A stretch of DNA of 35,019 bases from M55B154 sp964486725 (GTDB taxonomy: Bacteria > Spirochaetota > UBA4802 > UB4802). The stretch spans positions 1 to 35,019 of the forward strand of contig CAZAOK010000035.1 of assembly GCA_964486725.1 (NCBI GenBank), written 5' to 3'. A program made the translations under genes and the position numbers. Shown piece after piece: positions 15,590 to 23,825 of the stretch. The notes under the pieces were generated by a model, which saw nothing but the letters and a program-made list of their open reading frames with translations, was not told the DNA's origin and made no database searches. Every line of letters begins with the position of its first letter. Positions within the stretch are counted from its first letter, which is position 1.

Positions 15590-16396
15590 TCAGAATGCGG
15601 GAACAACAACCTCTATTGCTTTTCCGTTTTTATACACAATATTCAGAGAATTTGTTTCCCTGTTAAAGAATGGCAGAAAACTGAGTGTATTGTCAATAAG
15701 TTGTTGGACAGCCTCGTCAATTGTCATATCATTGATACTGCAACAGGTATCCTGCTTTTTAAGCTTGATAACTGGATTTGCCGGTGATTCGTCTTTCACA
15801 TCCATACTGTATTCCACAAACTTGCTCACGTCATAATCATCATTCTTTATAAGCTCATATGGAATTTCAACCAGTTTATATCCTTTTTCATTCTTAAATA
15901 TCAGGGCATAATTTCTATTGGCATAATCAATTTTTGAATCTATTTCCTGTACACCTTTCTTAAAAAGAATAAAATCCTGGTTATCAGTCCTCATCTCAAG
16001 AAACGCCTCTTTTTCGTCAATGGGTTTAGTGCTGGTCTGTGTAAGCCTGATGTCTACACCCTTTTCCGTAGTCTCTTCCATTAGTGGCAGTTCACCAAGG
16101 GCGGTGGCTTTATGTCCTGAATGCTTTTCCTTGTAACGTACTATCTGGTTTTCCATTTTATCCATCATTAGATCAATAGAAGAATACATGTCTCCCGCTT
16201 TTTCCGAGGCAAAGAACTGCACACCGTCACCATTGATCAGCAACTCTACAAAATGGTCCTGCTTTATTATGAACATAATCAGGTTGGCGTCTATTAGTTG
16301 ATGAAAATACTTATCGAGTTTCTGGATTTTTTTCGTTGCGTAATCCTTGATACTGTCTGAAACATCCATATGTCGACCTGTAATTGAAATGTTCAT
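15590..16396 (-). CDS. hpf: Ribosome hibernation promoting factor with apparently duplicated C-terminal domain
   Basis: A 268-aa ribosome hibernation factor. Residues 1-95 form the S30AE domain (MNISITGRHMDVSDSIKDYA) that binds the 30S decoding region. Residues 124-178 match the long-HPF C-terminal dimerisation domain (KPIDEKEAFLEM, DFILFKK, YALIFKNEKGYKLVEIP). A second copy appears at 222-268 (MTIDEAVQQL, LPFFNRETNSLNIVYKNG, VVVPAF). Standard long HPFs are about 180-190 aa with one such domain. The gene overlaps rpoN by ATGA (16393-16396). The rpoN-hpf neighbourhood is classic. Confidence 0.88.
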   Translation of the reverse strand: MNISITGRHMDVSDSIKDYATKKIQKLDKYFHQLIDANLIMFIIKQDHFVELLINGDGVQFFASEKAGDMYSSIDLMMDKMENQIVRYKEKHSGHKATALGELPLMEETTEKGVDIRLTQTSTKPIDEKEAFLEMRTDNQDFILFKKGVQEIDSKIDYANRNYALIFKNEKGYKLVEIPYELIKNDDYDVSKFVEYSMDVKDESPANPVIKLKKQDTCCSINDMTIDEAVQQLIDNTLSFLPFFNRETNSLNIVYKNGKAIEVVVPAF

Positions 16397-17841
16397 TTTT
16401 CACCCTCTGCTTTTATCATATTTAATTTTTTTCTTTTCCCTGATGCTGGAATCCCCAGAACATCCCGATATTTCGCGATAGTTCTTCTTGCAATTTTCAC
16501 CCCTGCTTTCTCAAGCCTGTAAAGAATGTCTTCATCACTATAGGGCTTATCCGGCTTTTCCTGCGCCACTATGTCCTTTATAAGACTCATCACCCTGTCT
16601 GATGAATAATCCGTACTTGACTGTGAGTGAATCCTGTTCACAAAAAAATACTTCAATTCAAACACCCCCCAGGGGGTCTGAACATATTTGCCTGTTGTTG
16701 TCCGGCTGACCGTTGACTCGTGCAGGCCAACCTCTTCGGCAATAACGGCGTGGGTAAGGGGGTTAAGATTACCCGGTCCGCTTATCAGAAAATCCTTCTG
16801 ATGCTCCATTATAGCCCTGACAACCCTGAGTATGGTATCCCTGCGGCTGCTGACGTTCTTTATAAGATAGCGTGCGGACTGCATTTTATCCTGAATATAA
16901 TCTTTCAGTTTTTTTTCAATATTTTTTTTCTTCATCATATTCAGGTAATACGAATTTATACGTATGGAGGGCACCCAGTCGTCATTAAGGGTAATAATAA
17001 TATCACCATCAATATATTGAACTTCTACTTCGGGAATGATGTAGGTAATCTTTTTTGAAGAATAACGTTGACCAGGAAAAGGATCAAGATTTTGTATCAG
17101 GTTACTTCGTTCTATTACGTCCCTGATGGTAATCCGCATTTTTTTTGCTATTTCATCATATTTCAGGTTTTCCAGCTCCTTGAAATATTTTTCGAGAATT
17201 GAGTGAAGCAGGGTATCTTCCGGATACTGCTGCCTGGCCTGCACAAGCAGGCTCTCCTGCACACTAAAGACCCCACAGCCAACGGGTTCAAAAAGCTGAA
17301 TGGTTTCAAGCACCTGCAACACCCTGTCCTCAGAAACATCATTATGCGCGGCTATTTCTGCGGTGGTGTTATTGACAAACCCTCTTTCATCAATAGCGGT
17401 AATGATATTCTCAAAAAGGGATATGTCCCTGTCATCAATTGGATGTTCGTGTGCCTGTGCAAGCAGGTGCTGTTGCAGTGACTCCTCCTGGGCAACGGCA
17501 TTCTCCAGGAATTTTCTTTTTCTTTCATCATCGTAATACGAGGTAAGTCCGCTGTCACTGGAGTCTTCATATTGCAGAAGGTGATCCTCTCTTTGCCGGT
17601 TTATAGATTCATCACCACTCAGTTCCTTATTGGCACTGTCCACTGCCCCGTCAGCATCAGCCACCGAAGGTACGGTTGAACTCCCTTCTTCTTCGAGAAC
17701 CGGGTTTTGCTGTAATTCCTCTGAAATGATCTCGGCAAGCTCGATTGAAGATAACTGTAGTATTTCTATGGACTGACGCAAAGATTGCGTAAGGTTTAAT
17801 CGTTGACTTTGCTTGATCCCCAGCTTTAAAGATACTGCCAT
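16393..17841 (-). CDS. rpoN: RNA polymerase sigma-54 factor
   Basis: A 482-aa sigma-54. Region I is the Gln/Leu-rich N-terminus (LNLTQSLRQSIEILQL) that interacts with activators. It is followed by an acidic linker and the core-binding region. The helix-turn-helix is near LHESTVSRTTTGKYV, and the RpoN box ARRTIAKYR at 451-459 reads the -24 element. It is the first gene of the eleven-gene run, starting at 17841 behind a GAGGA. Its activator NtrX is encoded in the same run. I found no convincing -24/-12 site in the window. Confidence 0.96.
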   Translation of the reverse strand: MAVSLKLGIKQSQRLNLTQSLRQSIEILQLSSIELAEIISEELQQNPVLEEEGSSTVPSVADADGAVDSANKELSGDESINRQREDHLLQYEDSSDSGLTSYYDDERKRKFLENAVAQEESLQQHLLAQAHEHPIDDRDISLFENIITAIDERGFVNNTTAEIAAHNDVSEDRVLQVLETIQLFEPVGCGVFSVQESLLVQARQQYPEDTLLHSILEKYFKELENLKYDEIAKKMRITIRDVIERSNLIQNLDPFPGQRYSSKKITYIIPEVEVQYIDGDIIITLNDDWVPSIRINSYYLNMMKKKNIEKKLKDYIQDKMQSARYLIKNVSSRRDTILRVVRAIMEHQKDFLISGPGNLNPLTHAVIAEEVGLHESTVSRTTTGKYVQTPWGVFELKYFFVNRIHSQSSTDYSSDRVMSLIKDIVAQEKPDKPYSDEDILYRLEKAGVKIARRTIAKYRDVLGIPASGKRKKLNMIKAEGEK

Positions 17842-17881
17842 AAGTTCCTCAGATGCTGTCTCCCCTTACCGGATTCATGTT

Positions 17882-17910
17882 ACAATACATAATATGGACA
17901 TACTACGCAA
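17882..17910 (-). promoter_or_regulatory. Candidate promoter of the rpoN operon
   Basis: On the minus strand, TTGCGT (plus 17905-17910) and TATTGT (plus 17882-17887) are separated by 17 bp. The predicted start of transcription lies about 30 bases before the rpoN ATG. This is a modest sigma-70 match in the 166-bp gap between pyrG and rpoN. Confidence 0.45.
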
Positions 17911-18007
17911 CCGATTTTTATGACGCAACTGCTTTATCAATATACATTCCGGGGGCAATCTTATCAATATTATTTCTGCCTGCCAGCAGTACGAAGTATA
18001 GAATTTT

Positions 18008-19636
18008 TCAGTTTACCGAGCCCGCGATGGAAGCCCTGATGAAATCCCTGAAAAGGGGATGGGGGCGTGTAGGTTTGGATTTAAATTCAGGATGATACTG
18101 TGTGCAAATAAACCATGGGTGATCCTTTAATTCAATAGTCTCAACAAGCCTGTTTTCAGGATGAATACCCGAAAAAATCAACCCGTTTGACTCAAAGATG
18201 TCTCTGTACTTCAGTGTAAATTCGAACCGGTGGCGATGACGCTCCATCACGGAATCTTCACCATATATCTTCTTTATCCGGCTTCCTTCCACGAATTCAC
18301 AGAGATACGCGCCAAGGCGCATGGTGCCTCCCATTTTGTCCACAATCTCCTGTTCCTCAAGAAGGGAGATAACCGGGTTTTCACTATGCGGATCAAATTC
18401 GGATGAATTGGCACCCTCCAGTCCGCATACGTTTCGGGCATATTCGATTACCGCGCAATGAAGTCCCAGGCATATACCGAAAAGGGGTATCCCCTGCTTC
18501 CTGGCATACTCGACAGCAGCGATTTTTCCTTCAATACCCCTCGTACCGAATCCTCCCGGTATAAGAATACCGTCCACTTTCTGAAAGATATTTTTTATGC
18601 TTTTTGATTTTTTCTCAATATCTTCTGAATCGATTTTCACTATCTCGAGTTCAGCGTTATTTGAAGCCGCACCGTGAAGCAATGCCTCGTAAATTGACCT
18701 GTAGGCATCCTGCAGCGAAATATATTTTCCAACAACTGCGATACGTACCTTATGCTTCAGGTTGTTTATATTTTTGCAAAAAGAATCCCATTCTGGTATT
18801 TTCAGGGGATTCACCTCTAATTCGAAGTGTTCAAGCACTACTGTATCATATTTGTGTTCATGCAGCATATAGGGTATTTCATATATTGAACTTTTAATAT
18901 CCACCGCTGATATTACATTTTGTTCTGAGACATTACAGAAAAGGGCGATCTTATTTTTCAACTCTTCAGCAAGGGGACGGGAAGTTCGGCATAATAGAAT
19001 ATCAGGGAGTATCCCCAGTTCCATCAATTCTTTTACAGAATGCTGGGTGGGTTTGGTTTTCTGTTCTCCCGCTACCGCGATGGTTGGAACAAGGGTAAGG
19101 TGCACATTGAGCACTCTCTTTCTCCCCAGTTCCTGGCGTATCTGGCGAATCGCCTCAAGAAAGGGTATCGACTCGATATCACCCACAGTTCCGCCAATCT
19201 CAACCATCACGAAGTCAATTTCATCGCCATCATTGGCAACATCATATATCCGTTTTTTGATCTCATTGGTTATATGGGGGATCACCTGTACAGTACGTCC
19301 AAGGTAATCACCTCGTCGTTCACGCTGAATCACGTTATGGTAGATCTGTCCCGTGCTTATTGAATTTTTTCGGCTCAGTTTCGCGTTTGTGAATCGCTCG
19401 TAATATCCCAGGTCAAGGTCGGTCTCTGCTCCATCTTCAGTAACATATACCTCACCATGCTGATAAGGACTCATGGTGCCCGGATCGATGTTTATATAGG
19501 GATCCATTTTAATGATGGAAACTGTATATCCATGGCCTTCAAGCAGAAGTCCGAGAGATGCTGTTGATATCCCTTTACCCAGGGAAGAACACACACCACC
19601 GGTCACAAAAATAAATCGTGTATTTTTATCTTTCAT
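18008..19636 (-). CDS. pyrG: CTP synthase
   Basis: A 542-aa enzyme that makes CTP from UTP, ATP and glutamine. The synthase half opens with FIFVTGGVCSSLGKGI and holds KMDPYINIDPGTMSP. The glutamine amidotransferase half has the nucleophile Cys in FGICLGLH near residue 393 and the His/Glu pair in QYHPEF near the end. Full family length. AAGGAA lies about 7 bases before the start. The next minus-strand gene, rpoN, begins 166 bases after its stop, with a candidate promoter between, so pyrG is probably a separate unit. Confidence 0.97.
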   Translation of the reverse strand: MKDKNTRFIFVTGGVCSSLGKGISTASLGLLLEGHGYTVSIIKMDPYINIDPGTMSPYQHGEVYVTEDGAETDLDLGYYERFTNAKLSRKNSISTGQIYHNVIQRERRGDYLGRTVQVIPHITNEIKKRIYDVANDGDEIDFVMVEIGGTVGDIESIPFLEAIRQIRQELGRKRVLNVHLTLVPTIAVAGEQKTKPTQHSVKELMELGILPDILLCRTSRPLAEELKNKIALFCNVSEQNVISAVDIKSSIYEIPYMLHEHKYDTVVLEHFELEVNPLKIPEWDSFCKNINNLKHKVRIAVVGKYISLQDAYRSIYEALLHGAASNNAELEIVKIDSEDIEKKSKSIKNIFQKVDGILIPGGFGTRGIEGKIAAVEYARKQGIPLFGICLGLHCAVIEYARNVCGLEGANSSEFDPHSENPVISLLEEQEIVDKMGGTMRLGAYLCEFVEGSRIKKIYGEDSVMERHRHRFEFTLKYRDIFESNGLIFSGIHPENRLVETIELKDHPWFICTQYHPEFKSKPTRPHPLFRDFIRASIAGSVN

Positions 19637-19977
19637 TATCGATTCCTTCGCACTATTGTTCAGAATAATACATGGAAATGTATCTCAGCTCACACTCTTC
19701 TGAGACATAATATGCAACAGGCTGGCAGAAACATGCAATCAATATTTCCCGGTTTAAGTGTAAATACCCGAATAATTTTACATGCTGTTAACATCAGGCT
19801 TTTTTCAGCCATTATATATAGTCAACCATATAGTACGTATCATCACACCATGTTTTTATTTATTACCACAAAAAAACAATTCTTGACACAGAACCTTCGG
19901 CATGTATAGTGAGAAGAGGTACTTAAACTCTTTCCTTCCTTGTACGGGAACATAAATAGAACGGGGAACAGCTATAA
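19637..19977. other. Divergent intergenic region pyrG/PilZ
   Basis: 341 bases, AT-rich. It contains the short dyad TCTCAG (19683-19688) / CTGAGA (19700-19705) near pyrG and the PilZ promoter at 19883-19910. No gene is supported; a 65-codon frame at 19712-19909 has no ribosome binding site or recognisable content. Confidence 0.5.
19883..19910 (+). promoter_or_regulatory. Sigma-70 promoter of the PilZ operon
   Basis: A consensus -35 TTGACA (19883-19888) and near-consensus -10 TATAGT (19905-19910) are separated by 16 bp. The expected leader is about 60 bases. This is the clearest promoter in the window. Confidence 0.75.
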
Positions 19978-20361
19978 ATGGAAAACAAAAGACAATATCA
20001 GCGAAAAGAATGTACAGTAAAAGTTCGCTTTGAATATTTCGAAGGTGACCCCAGCGAGATTGATGTCAATACGTCAAAACCATTTAAAGCAAAGGGAATC
20101 ATACTTAATATAAGCAGAAGTGGTATCTTTCTCGTAACCAATTCACGGGTAAGTATTAACATTCCTGTGCGGGTAAACCTTCCAGCAAGAAAAGTGAAAG
20201 AGCCGGTTAACGGCATAATAGTCCGAACCGGACTATTAAAGAACAACCCTACTGAACTTGCGAAAGTGTACGCTCATAGAAGGGTTAAGGGTGATACATA
20301 CCTGGCTATACATTTTGACGAGCTACTCGATGATGAGATTGTTGATACCATATCCAAATAG
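19978..20361 (+). CDS. PilZ domain protein
   Basis: A 127-aa single-domain protein. The RxxxR element at residues 5-9 (RQYQR) and the NISRSGIFL element near residues 43-51 form the cyclic-di-GMP binding motifs of PilZ domains. No other domain or membrane segment is present. It is the first gene behind the strong promoter at 19883-19910, and the next gene starts two bases after its stop. It is likely a c-di-GMP receptor that acts on another protein, perhaps the neighbour; this is inference. Confidence 0.83.
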   Translation: MENKRQYQRKECTVKVRFEYFEGDPSEIDVNTSKPFKAKGIILNISRSGIFLVTNSRVSINIPVRVNLPARKVKEPVNGIIVRTGLLKNNPTELAKVYAHRRVKGDTYLAIHFDELLDDEIVDTISK

Positions 20362-20363
20362 AC

Positions 20364-21245
20364 ATGAAAACACGTTTTATTAAAATTGACGATGTATCTG
20401 ACATTGATACCACCCAGGCAACTGTATATGATCTCTCCAACAGGTATATAGACACCAGTGGAAACATGTACGGCCTCAATTATAACCGTGAAACCCGAAA
20501 AATCGAAATAGTACGTCTCATGCGAACATCTTCCAAACATGCCCGGTATTATGAACAGAAGGTTCACGAGAGAAAGCGGAACTGGTCAGATTCAACAGAC
20601 GCAATCGTAGACAATGGATTAGCTGATGCCCAGCAAGAACATTTAATTAATGATACGGAAAACATTGAAGCCGTGGAACTTGAATTCACACCGGAAGATT
20701 TCATCGACCATGCCATAGAAAATCTTAAAATTCACAGGGACCGCATCCAGGGCATCATGATGAATATCACAAATTCCCACATAGTGAAAGACAATGACAG
20801 GGTTGCCATGAATTACATAAACGATATGTACCGCAATCTTGACATCGACGGCATCCAGCGCATAGAAAAGATACTTGATTCGTATACAGAATTAATCAAT
20901 TATCCCAGGTCACTTACTTACTATCAATCCAAGCTGGACACAAAAAGACGCAATAATTTCGATGAAATCCCCGAGAACGACAAAAAAATGAAATATATTT
21001 TTCTCTACGAGATGTGGCATTCCATTAAGGGGGGATACAGGGCCCTTGAAAAAATGCTTTCAGATCTTCAGTACTTCATAGAAGAACAGAATGCGGACGA
21101 CTCTACAAAAATCACCCAGGCCGAACGGCAACATTTGAATGACGCCATTACGTCTATAAAGAACACACTCTCAGAATCTGAATCCATCAAGCGTGATCTC
21201 AAAAAACTGGAAGACTACCTGAACGATATTGCAAATTTCCTGTAA
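20364..21245 (+). CDS. Uncharacterised helical protein linked to PilZ gene
   Basis: A 293-aa soluble, highly charged protein that I do not recognise. The N-terminal 85 residues look like a small mixed alpha/beta unit rich in Arg and Tyr. The remainder, from about residue 105, is predicted from its heptad-like pattern to be long helices, including a C-terminal coiled-coil region with many Ser, Glu and Lys. No signal peptide, membrane segment or catalytic motif stands out. It starts two bases after the PilZ stop, so it is surely in the same operon and may be the effector of the PilZ receptor. It ends 15 bases from the convergent M16 gene. Confidence 0.75.
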   Translation: MKTRFIKIDDVSDIDTTQATVYDLSNRYIDTSGNMYGLNYNRETRKIEIVRLMRTSSKHARYYEQKVHERKRNWSDSTDAIVDNGLADAQQEHLINDTENIEAVELEFTPEDFIDHAIENLKIHRDRIQGIMMNITNSHIVKDNDRVAMNYINDMYRNLDIDGIQRIEKILDSYTELINYPRSLTYYQSKLDTKRRNNFDEIPENDKKMKYIFLYEMWHSIKGGYRALEKMLSDLQYFIEEQNADDSTKITQAERQHLNDAITSIKNTLSESESIKRDLKKLEDYLNDIANFL

Positions 21246-21260
21246 CTTGTCACCATTTAC

Positions 21261-22682
21261 TCATTCAAGCTTTACTACTTTCACTTTTCCGGATGACTCC
21301 AGAATTTTTTTCAGACTTCCATTTCCGACCACTACCCGGATAAAACCTTTTTTGAAAAGAGTGTTAAATTCTTTCAGAACCTCCTCTCCTGATACATCCT
21401 GTATGTTTTGTGAGTACTTTTCCAGGTAATCATCGGGCAGTTGATTATAGTCAAGCCAGATGGATTTTCTAATTACAGAATACGGTGAATCGAATTCAAA
21501 TATGTAACTATTCAGTACTGACTCTTTTGCCCATTTTATTTCTTCAACACCCGGGCCATTGGCAGCAAAATCCCGTAATATGGAATCAATCAGGTTTATA
21601 GTTTTTTTCGTTGTATCAGTTCCTGTCTGGGCATAGGCAAGAAATATACCGGTATTTTTTCTGTACCTGGCAATAGAACTCACCGAGTATGCCAGCCCTC
21701 TCTTTACCCTGATCTCTCTCATCAGCCGTGAACTGAACGATCCGGCCCCGAGTATGTAATTACCCACGGTCAGGGGATAGGTGTTGCCCTCCTTCATTGC
21801 GGGTGCTACTGTACCGAAAACAATGGTTGACTGGGGAATATCCTTTTCTATCAGAAAGACGGTATCCGCATCGTTTTGCAGCACCTGCTGCACCCTCTTG
21901 CTGTCAACGTTGTAATACTGCGCCTCACCTTTTGGAATGGACGAGAATACATCTTCCATCAGGTTTTTTACCTGTGCAAGCGGCAGGGAGGTGACAACCC
22001 CAACCCTCATATTTCCTGTTACCGCGTGGCTCTTCCATAGTGCTGAAAGATCATCACCATCGATTGACTTCAGCGTTTTTTCTGTCATTACGGCACCATA
22101 CCCATTTCCGTTAAAAAGTATCTGCCGCAACTTCTCAAATGCAAGCTGCTCAGGACGATCTTCACGCCTGCGAACCGAATCCATGAGCACCGATCGGGCA
22201 TTGTCCACGTACCTGCTGTCAAAATTTGGCCCGCTGATAATACTTTTCAGCAATGCTGAGGCCTTCCCGGCATGACGCTGAAGAAACCTGAGTGATATTG
22301 TAGTGTTCTCCCATGATGCGTTCACACCGTATTGTCCTCCAAGTGATTCAACCGCCCTGTGAAGACCGGCACCCGGATGCCTTTTTGATCCACCCATGTT
22401 CAGCGTGTTTGCCAGCATCTCTGAAATACCCGCGTTACCACTGTTCTCATAAATTTTACCATAACCGGTTGAGACGGAAACTGAAAAATGCGGAAGTGAG
22501 TCCTGAAGGTAAAAAACTGTTACACCGCTTGTGGTAGTGAATTCTTTCACTTCCGGTATGGAAAGATCAACCTGCTGATCCGTTTTTGCTGTAATAGGGA
22601 AATTGTCACCGGCAGATACCATCACCCCACTGTAAAGGATAACTACCAGGGTATATATACTACAGACAATATAATTCTTCAT
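21261..22682 (-). CDS. M16-family peptidase paralogue without zinc ligands
   Basis: A 473-aa exported protein (signal peptide about 1-24) with two M16 halves. At the HxxEH position of active members it reads E88-M-L-A-N92, so the zinc ligands are gone. The C-terminal half keeps a RxxRGLAY segment (IRVKRGLAYSVSS) of the kind that supplies an Arg/Tyr substrate-binding pair in non-catalytic M16B subunits. The partner would be the active protein at 23826-25349. The start is set at ATG 22682; a TTG at 22688 is better spaced from the AGGAGG and adds two residues. The stretch upstream in the same frame to 22796 lacks support. Confidence 0.85.
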   Translation of the reverse strand: MKNYIVCSIYTLVVILYSGVMVSAGDNFPITAKTDQQVDLSIPEVKEFTTTSGVTVFYLQDSLPHFSVSVSTGYGKIYENSGNAGISEMLANTLNMGGSKRHPGAGLHRAVESLGGQYGVNASWENTTISLRFLQRHAGKASALLKSIISGPNFDSRYVDNARSVLMDSVRRREDRPEQLAFEKLRQILFNGNGYGAVMTEKTLKSIDGDDLSALWKSHAVTGNMRVGVVTSLPLAQVKNLMEDVFSSIPKGEAQYYNVDSKRVQQVLQNDADTVFLIEKDIPQSTIVFGTVAPAMKEGNTYPLTVGNYILGAGSFSSRLMREIRVKRGLAYSVSSIARYRKNTGIFLAYAQTGTDTTKKTINLIDSILRDFAANGPGVEEIKWAKESVLNSYIFEFDSPYSVIRKSIWLDYNQLPDDYLEKYSQNIQDVSGEEVLKEFNTLFKKGFIRVVVGNGSLKKILESSGKVKVVKLE

Positions 22683-22862
22683 ATTCAAGCAAGACCTCCT
22701 GTTTCGTATTTTGTAAGTGTAATTATCAATATCCTGCGACGCAAGTATATAAAAAAATATAATTGATTTTATACGTTCATTCCTGTGTATTGTCATCCAT
22801 CAAAGTGTATACGTATATCACATATTACACTGACGCAGAACATATTCAGGGAGACTTGTTAC

Positions 22863-23822
22863 ATGAAAAAGATCATTTCAATTGCCATAATTACAGTAAT
22901 ATTCATTACCGGTTCACTTCACGCCCAGGAGTCTCCTGACCAGGATGGCACAACGGAAACCAGTATATTTACCGAACACGTGGACATGCCCGTCAATCTC
23001 TATGACAACTTTACATTCGACCGTGAAAAGTGGCCCTATATTCGAACTGGAATGTGGGTTATGGGGCCGATTCTCATGTCCGTCTGGGGAATCGCGGAAT
23101 GGGGATGGTTCAGGGACGGCACCACGTTTAAATATAACCCTTCCGATATCACCGGTGCCGATGCCTATGACGGTCTTTCCGATAAGGTGGGGCACATGTA
23201 TGCCACCTATGCGTTTAAACGATTAGCCACATTTGGATTCAAAGCCACCGGATCGTCATCACTGAGGGCAAATATCGAGGGTGCCTTATACGCCGAAATT
23301 ATTATGCTGGTTATGGAGATTGGTGACGGGTATTCAACAGCCCACGGGTTTGACATTTATGATTTTTACTTCAACAACATTGGGATGCTCATCGGGATGG
23401 CCCTGGACGCATCCCCAACCCTTGACCGTATGTTTGCCCTTCAATGGGAATATGTACCAACCAGGAGAATGCGTCGCGGCATCAAGAATCACGACCCTAC
23501 CGCCGACCCTTTCACGGATTACAGCGGTCAGAAAGTAATTCTGGCCACCAAGCTGGCAGGTATACCATATCTATCTGAAACACCCCTTCGATACGTGAAT
23601 ATTGACCTCGGATATTATGCCAGGGGATATTATAACGATGACTTTGAATACAACACCCGAAATATCTATGCGGGTATATCCCTCAATTTTTCCATTTTTC
23701 TGGGCGATATACTGCCAACCGGTTATACCTCGTCAACGGCACAGACCATATTCAACCATTATCATGTTCCTTACGACATAGAGGTTAAGGACTGGGAGCT
23801 CACCAGGGCAGTCAATGATTAA
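22863..23822 (+). CDS. DUF2279-like exported protein
   Basis: A 319-aa protein with a signal peptide (about 1-21, ending at HAQ). The core has WGIAEWGWF, then LSDKVGHMYATYAFKR with the DKxGH motif of DUF2279, and a membrane-like ALYAEIIMLVMEIGDG stretch. The C-terminal third (from about residue 240) has alternating hydrophobic and aromatic residues and may be beta-strand. The start at 22863 has AGGGAG upstream; the longer frame from 22785 is not supported. It lies on the opposite strand between two M16 genes and ends three bases from the second. DUF2279 proteins are predicted envelope proteins of unknown role. Confidence 0.75.
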   Translation: MKKIISIAIITVIFITGSLHAQESPDQDGTTETSIFTEHVDMPVNLYDNFTFDREKWPYIRTGMWVMGPILMSVWGIAEWGWFRDGTTFKYNPSDITGADAYDGLSDKVGHMYATYAFKRLATFGFKATGSSSLRANIEGALYAEIIMLVMEIGDGYSTAHGFDIYDFYFNNIGMLIGMALDASPTLDRMFALQWEYVPTRRMRRGIKNHDPTADPFTDYSGQKVILATKLAGIPYLSETPLRYVNIDLGYYARGYYNDDFEYNTRNIYAGISLNFSIFLGDILPTGYTSSTAQTIFNHYHVPYDIEVKDWELTRAVND

Positions 23823-23825
23823 GAG

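Noticed and set aside
17853..18095. 80-codon open frame in the pyrG-rpoN gap
   Set aside because: Overlaps the pyrG 3' end in antisense and the rpoN promoter region; no start signals.
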